Source: Cephalothrix spiralis
Lineage: Eukaryota > Nemertea > Palaeonemertea > Archinemertea > Cephalotrichidae
NCBI GenBank assembly: GCA_032353305.1
Contig: JAUCNG010421133.1
Coordinates: forward strand, 1 to 10,100
Direction: 5' to 3'
Length of the DNA: 10,100 bases
Both the position numbers and the translations under genes were made by a program. Shown here one piece after another: positions 7,701 to 10,100 of this stretch; positions within the stretch are counted from its first letter, which is position 1; each line of letters opens with the position of its first letter. Under the pieces are notes generated by a model that was given only the letters and a program-made list of their open reading frames with translations, was not told where the DNA came from and did not search any database.

Positions 7701-7984
7701 TCGGTATATAGAAAATAGATAAGAGTGCGGGATAGTTCTCCAGGCCTAAAGGTAAATGCTCATAAAGCGGACCGTCTGTGTCTTTTTGAGCTAGTCATCT
7801 GACACCCTTACAATAAGTTCAAGTTAATGAATATCTATAACGGAACAGAATAGACATCAACATGCATCAACAGTCAAATAAGTAAACATAATTTTGAATT
7901 GATTCAGAACTAAAAATACTTGGAGCCATTCATGGAGCCATTTAAAATCAATGATATTAATCTTTCAATTGGCTACACTAAGGT
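7701..7984. other. No gene recognised; small duplication at 7921-7942
   Basis: TGGAGCCATT occurs at 7921-7930 and again at 7933-7942. The remainder is AT-rich spacer between the SINE-like block and the satellite-like array. Confidence 0.4.
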
Positions 7985-8885
7985 GCATGTAAGCACTTAA
8001 AAAGTACAAACTATTTTACTCACTGATTTGAATAATGCATAATTCCAGGACGGTTGTTTACGATTCCTCTCCATTATGGACGGTGTATGCATAATATCCC
8101 CTTAAAAACTATTTCAATGCTACTTAAGTTTCAGTAGTATTCCAGTATAGATCAGTATAAAAAGCAGTAATCCACTGTCAAGTATATAGAAAGGTGGGGC
8201 ATTCAACTGGTGGCATTTAACGCTTTTGAAGCCCACCTACTAAAATGACATACAAGCTATCAGCTAATATCTACTTTAAACTTGTTGTAACCAAGGTAAC
8301 GATGTAGTCGATCAAATATTTTGGATTATTTGAAGCAGTATATCAGCAGTAATCCAATATTGAATTATACAAAAGTATGATGCAGTCAATTAGTACCAAT
8401 TAAACACTTTAATGCCCACCAATTCAAATTACATATATAATATCAGCTTACAAATCTATTTCAAGCAGTAAATAAGCAGTAAATCCAGTAGTAAAAAACA
8501 GTCATAAGAGAAGAAATATGCATTTAACCTTTTGGCAATACCAAAATGTCAGAACATTACTACTTACTACTTTATTTCAGCAGTAAGAAGCAGTAGTTAA
8601 ACAGCAGTAATACTAATCTCCGGTGTAAAAGTTGAGCATTCAATTAGTGGTAATTAACATTTTAATCCCCACCTATTAAAATGACATAATATCCGTTTAA
8701 AATCACTTAAAAAGTCTTTTAAAAGACACTTTCTATGCAGTATTGATCAATATTCCAGTATAAAAAGACAGTAATCCAGTGTAGAAGTACCCTCAAATCA
8801 TATAAACACTAGTTTTTCATATAATGATGCATTCAACTGGTGGCTTTTAACGCATTTAATGCAGACCCACCAAAATGTCATCCAC
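7985..8885. repeat. Degenerate satellite-like tandem array, about 190-bp unit
   Basis: A block resembling GCATTCAACTGGTGG followed by TTTAACGC, TTTAATGCCCACC and AAAATGACAT recurs at about 8199-8251, 8382-8434, 8636-8687 and 8829-8882, with a shortened version near 8520-8551. Spacing is about 183, 254 (or 138 plus 116 if the short copy is counted) and 193 bp. Each block is preceded by a cluster of CAGTA words; I counted 15 between 8130 and 8775. CACTTAAAAAGT at 7994-8005 and 8704-8715, and CATAATATCC near 8090 and 8685, link further unit parts. GTCTTTTAAAAGAC (8714-8727) is a perfect palindrome. No open frame runs through it. Confidence 0.65.
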
Positions 8886-8893
8886 TACATTAA

Positions 8894-9088
8894 TCTAATA
8901 CTACTATCTCGGTCCTCGGAGCCCTTGACATAATTCTATATGGTGAGTCACCCGTCGAGGTAGAGAGACGACTCAAAACATCGCTTGGACGCCACATAGA
9001 CTTACTTGATGTGCACCAGTGTGATTTGAGTGATTCAGCTTCAGCTACTGGGATAAAAGTTGAAGTGGATTGGACCCAAAAACACTAA
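8894..9088 (+). pseudogene. Orphan coding-like stretch, possible 3' terminal exon or gene fragment
   Basis: This frame is open from just after a TAA at 8891-8893 to a TAA at 9086-9088: 64 codons with no ATG. The peptide has a mixed, protein-like composition (for example GESPVEVERRLKTSLGRHID) and the DNA is more GC-rich than its surroundings. An AATAAA at 9170-9175 lies about 80 bases after the stop, as expected for a terminal exon. I do not recognise the family. A short SVLG..D-IILY segment faintly recalls the reverse-transcriptase QGSVLGP region, but no YADD-like motif follows. The minus strand is also open over part of this stretch. No clear splice acceptor was fixed, so it could be a fragment or coincidence. 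Confidence 0.3.
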
Positions 9089-9169
9089 TGAGAGGTCCCA
9101 TCGCTAGATACTTAATGTCAAATAGCAAAATAACCATAAAAGATGGTGGAGATATAGAGTAAAGTAATC

Positions 9170-9175
9170 AATAAA
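9170..9175 (+). terminator. AATAAA, possible poly(A) signal for the orphan stretch
   Basis: AATAAA lies 82 bases after the TAA at 9086-9088. In AT-rich DNA the hexamer is common by chance, so it supports the terminal-exon reading only weakly. Confidence 0.25.
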
Positions 9176-9320
9176 TACATACAAACATGTAAATAATGAA
9201 TACTACCATCATTGTAAACAATGCCGTCACGATAGTCTCATTTCTATTCTATTACAGTATAGTAGAGCAATCAGTATATGATACATTTAGAATTTAGATT
9301 TGCTGTTAATAACTTTGGGT

Positions 9321-9642
9321 AGGGTTCACTAGTCCGAAGATTTAGGTAGGGAATTTTGAATTTTTAAAAACTTAAAAATATTTGGACTTAAAAAGAAAAA
9401 TCTGAAGTAACCCTAACCCTACCTATTACCCTATAGCCCTAGCCTTAACCATAAACTCTAACCCTAACCGACCCAAACCCTAATTAAACCCTAGTTAATA
9501 AGTATAAATTTCGAGAGAGAGAAAATTAAGTCTTGTCTTATTTTTTCTGAAACACCCAGAATTTTTTTCTTCAGTTTTTGAAAATTTTGAAAAACATTCT
9601 AAGACAATATTCTCTACCTAATTCTTCGGACTAGTGAACCTT
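9321..9642. mobile_element. MITE-like element with 31-bp TIRs and a telomere-like core
   Basis: The left arm 9321-9351 and the right arm 9612-9642 are inverted copies matching at 28 of 31 positions, centred on GGTTCACTAGTCCGAAGA. The interior of about 260 bp has no coding frame. It includes a CCCTAA-rich stretch at 9408-9497. No clear target duplication was seen. The right arm continues into a short 16-bp tandem repeat, so the true boundary may lie beyond 9642. Confidence 0.7.
9408..9497. repeat. Degenerate telomere-like CCCTAA array
   Basis: CCCTA occurs seven times between 9411 and 9493, in places as true repeats (AACCCTAACCCT at 9409-9420, AACCCTAACC at 9460-9469). The complement is TTAGGG, the usual animal telomere unit. 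The array is imperfect and sits inside an inverted-repeat element, so it is not a chromosome end in this window. Confidence 0.7.
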
Positions 9643-9664
9643 CTGACTACTGAACCTTCTGACT
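9625..9664. repeat. 16-bp tandem repeat, 2.5 copies
   Basis: TTCGGACTAGTGAACC (9625-9640) is followed by TTCTGACTACTGAACC (9641-9656) and the half copy TTCTGACT (9657-9664). The first copy is part of the right terminal repeat of the 9321-9642 element. Confidence 0.8.
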
Positions 9665-9691
9665 TTTTTGGCACACGTGATAAAATCTGTT

Positions 9692-9720
9692 GCCGAGCCA
9701 AGCGAAGCGAGAAAATTCTG
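9692..9720. repeat. Third copy of the GCCGAGC/AAGCGAAGCGAG motif
   Basis: GCCGAGCCAAGCGAAGCGAG (9692-9711) is followed by AAAATTCTG, the same tail seen at 5246-5254. This ties two otherwise separate repeat regions more than 4 kb apart. Confidence 0.75.
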
Positions 9721-9786
9721 TGACACTTTTTCATTTTATAACACCCTTTTCATCAAATTTTATGAGAAATAATAGTATTATTTTAT

Positions 9787-9935
9787 ATGGTCATATTTTA
9801 GGAAATTTTAGGAGGAATGGTCATATTTTAGGATATCCTAAAATTTTAGGAGAACTATGAAGCCTGCAAATACGAAAATAATGGTCATATTTTAGGATAT
9901 CGTAAGATTTAAGGATAACTATGAAATACGAAAAC
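9787..9935. repeat. Tandem repeat of about 64 bp with palindromic core
   Basis: ATGGTCATATTTTAGGA starts at 9787, 9817 and 9881. The second and third copies are longer and share the continuing sequence GATATC, TAAGATTT-like and ACTATGAA through AATACGAAAA; the first copy is a 30-bp fragment. The second copy contains the 20-bp perfect palindrome ATTTTAGGATATCCTAAAAT (9825-9844), which is damaged in the third. The minus-strand 92-codon frame at 9821-10099 is a translation of this repeat. Confidence 0.8.
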
Positions 9936-10012
9936 AAAAACAAGTTCTTACTGACCTCATTCTTCCAAAAGCCCATTCTCGTTCCTAGGTTTGTTTTTCT
10001 ATAATATAATTT

Positions 10013-10036
10013 GTATCCGAGTATGTATCCGAGTAT
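10013..10036. repeat. Two-copy 12-bp tandem repeat
   Basis: GTATCCGAGTAT occurs at 10013-10024 and is repeated immediately at 10025-10036. Confidence 0.85.
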
Positions 10037-10100
10037 GTGAAGATGCCTTTTAGTTACGACTAGGCACCTCGTCGTAGATTGAGATCCACTAAAGATCACT

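Noticed and set aside
7985-8885. CRISPR-like array
   Set aside because: Units are long, diverged and uneven in spacing, and the setting is a eukaryotic genome; this is a degenerate tandem repeat.
8894-9088. Reverse-transcriptase fragment
   Set aside because: The SVLG-like segment lacks the preceding PQG and no YADD-type catalytic motif follows.

Overview
The window looks like metazoan nuclear DNA, probably from an invertebrate. The base composition is AT-rich, there is one intronless gene of the animal kelch-like (BTB-BACK-Kelch) type, AATAAA polyadenylation signals, a splice-acceptor-like sequence, and a dense load of short non-autonomous repeats. Nothing looks bacterial: there are no operons, and almost all other long open frames are chance frames or frames inside repeats. 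I cannot name the species.

The only confident protein gene is at 2361-4073 (+). It encodes a 570-residue BTB-BACK-six-kelch protein, the layout of Cullin-3 E3 ligase substrate adaptors. A branch-point/acceptor arrangement just upstream suggests a 5'-UTR intron ending at 2301, and two overlapping AATAAA signals lie about 230 bases after the stop. A second, weaker coding candidate is a 64-codon open stretch at 8894-9088 (+). It has no start codon and is followed by an AATAAA, so it may be a terminal exon or a decayed gene fragment.

The rest is a mosaic of compact repeats. From left to right: unique-looking AT-rich DNA with small two-copy duplications (1-1085); a MITE-like element flanked by TTAA (1191-1800) lying inside a larger interval bounded by a 21-bp perfect inverted repeat (1086-2239); the kelch gene; a diverged foldback (4366-4622); a hAT-like element with CAGTGGC ends (5004-5591); a low-complexity foldback (5757-6249); a strong 400-bp hairpin (6610-7013); a CCATGACATTT-rich repeat (7013-7250); a SINE-like block with Pol III box motifs (about 7380-7700); a degenerate satellite-like array with a roughly 190-bp period (about 7985-8885); an element with 31-bp terminal inverted repeats and a telomere-like CCCTAA core (9321-9642); and a tandem repeat built around a 20-bp palindrome (9787-9935).

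The genes do not form a pathway. The clearest theme is one intact adaptor gene surrounded by several independent hairpin or terminal-inverted-repeat elements, one of which ends about 120 bases before its start codon. All alignments were done by eye, so identity values are approximate.
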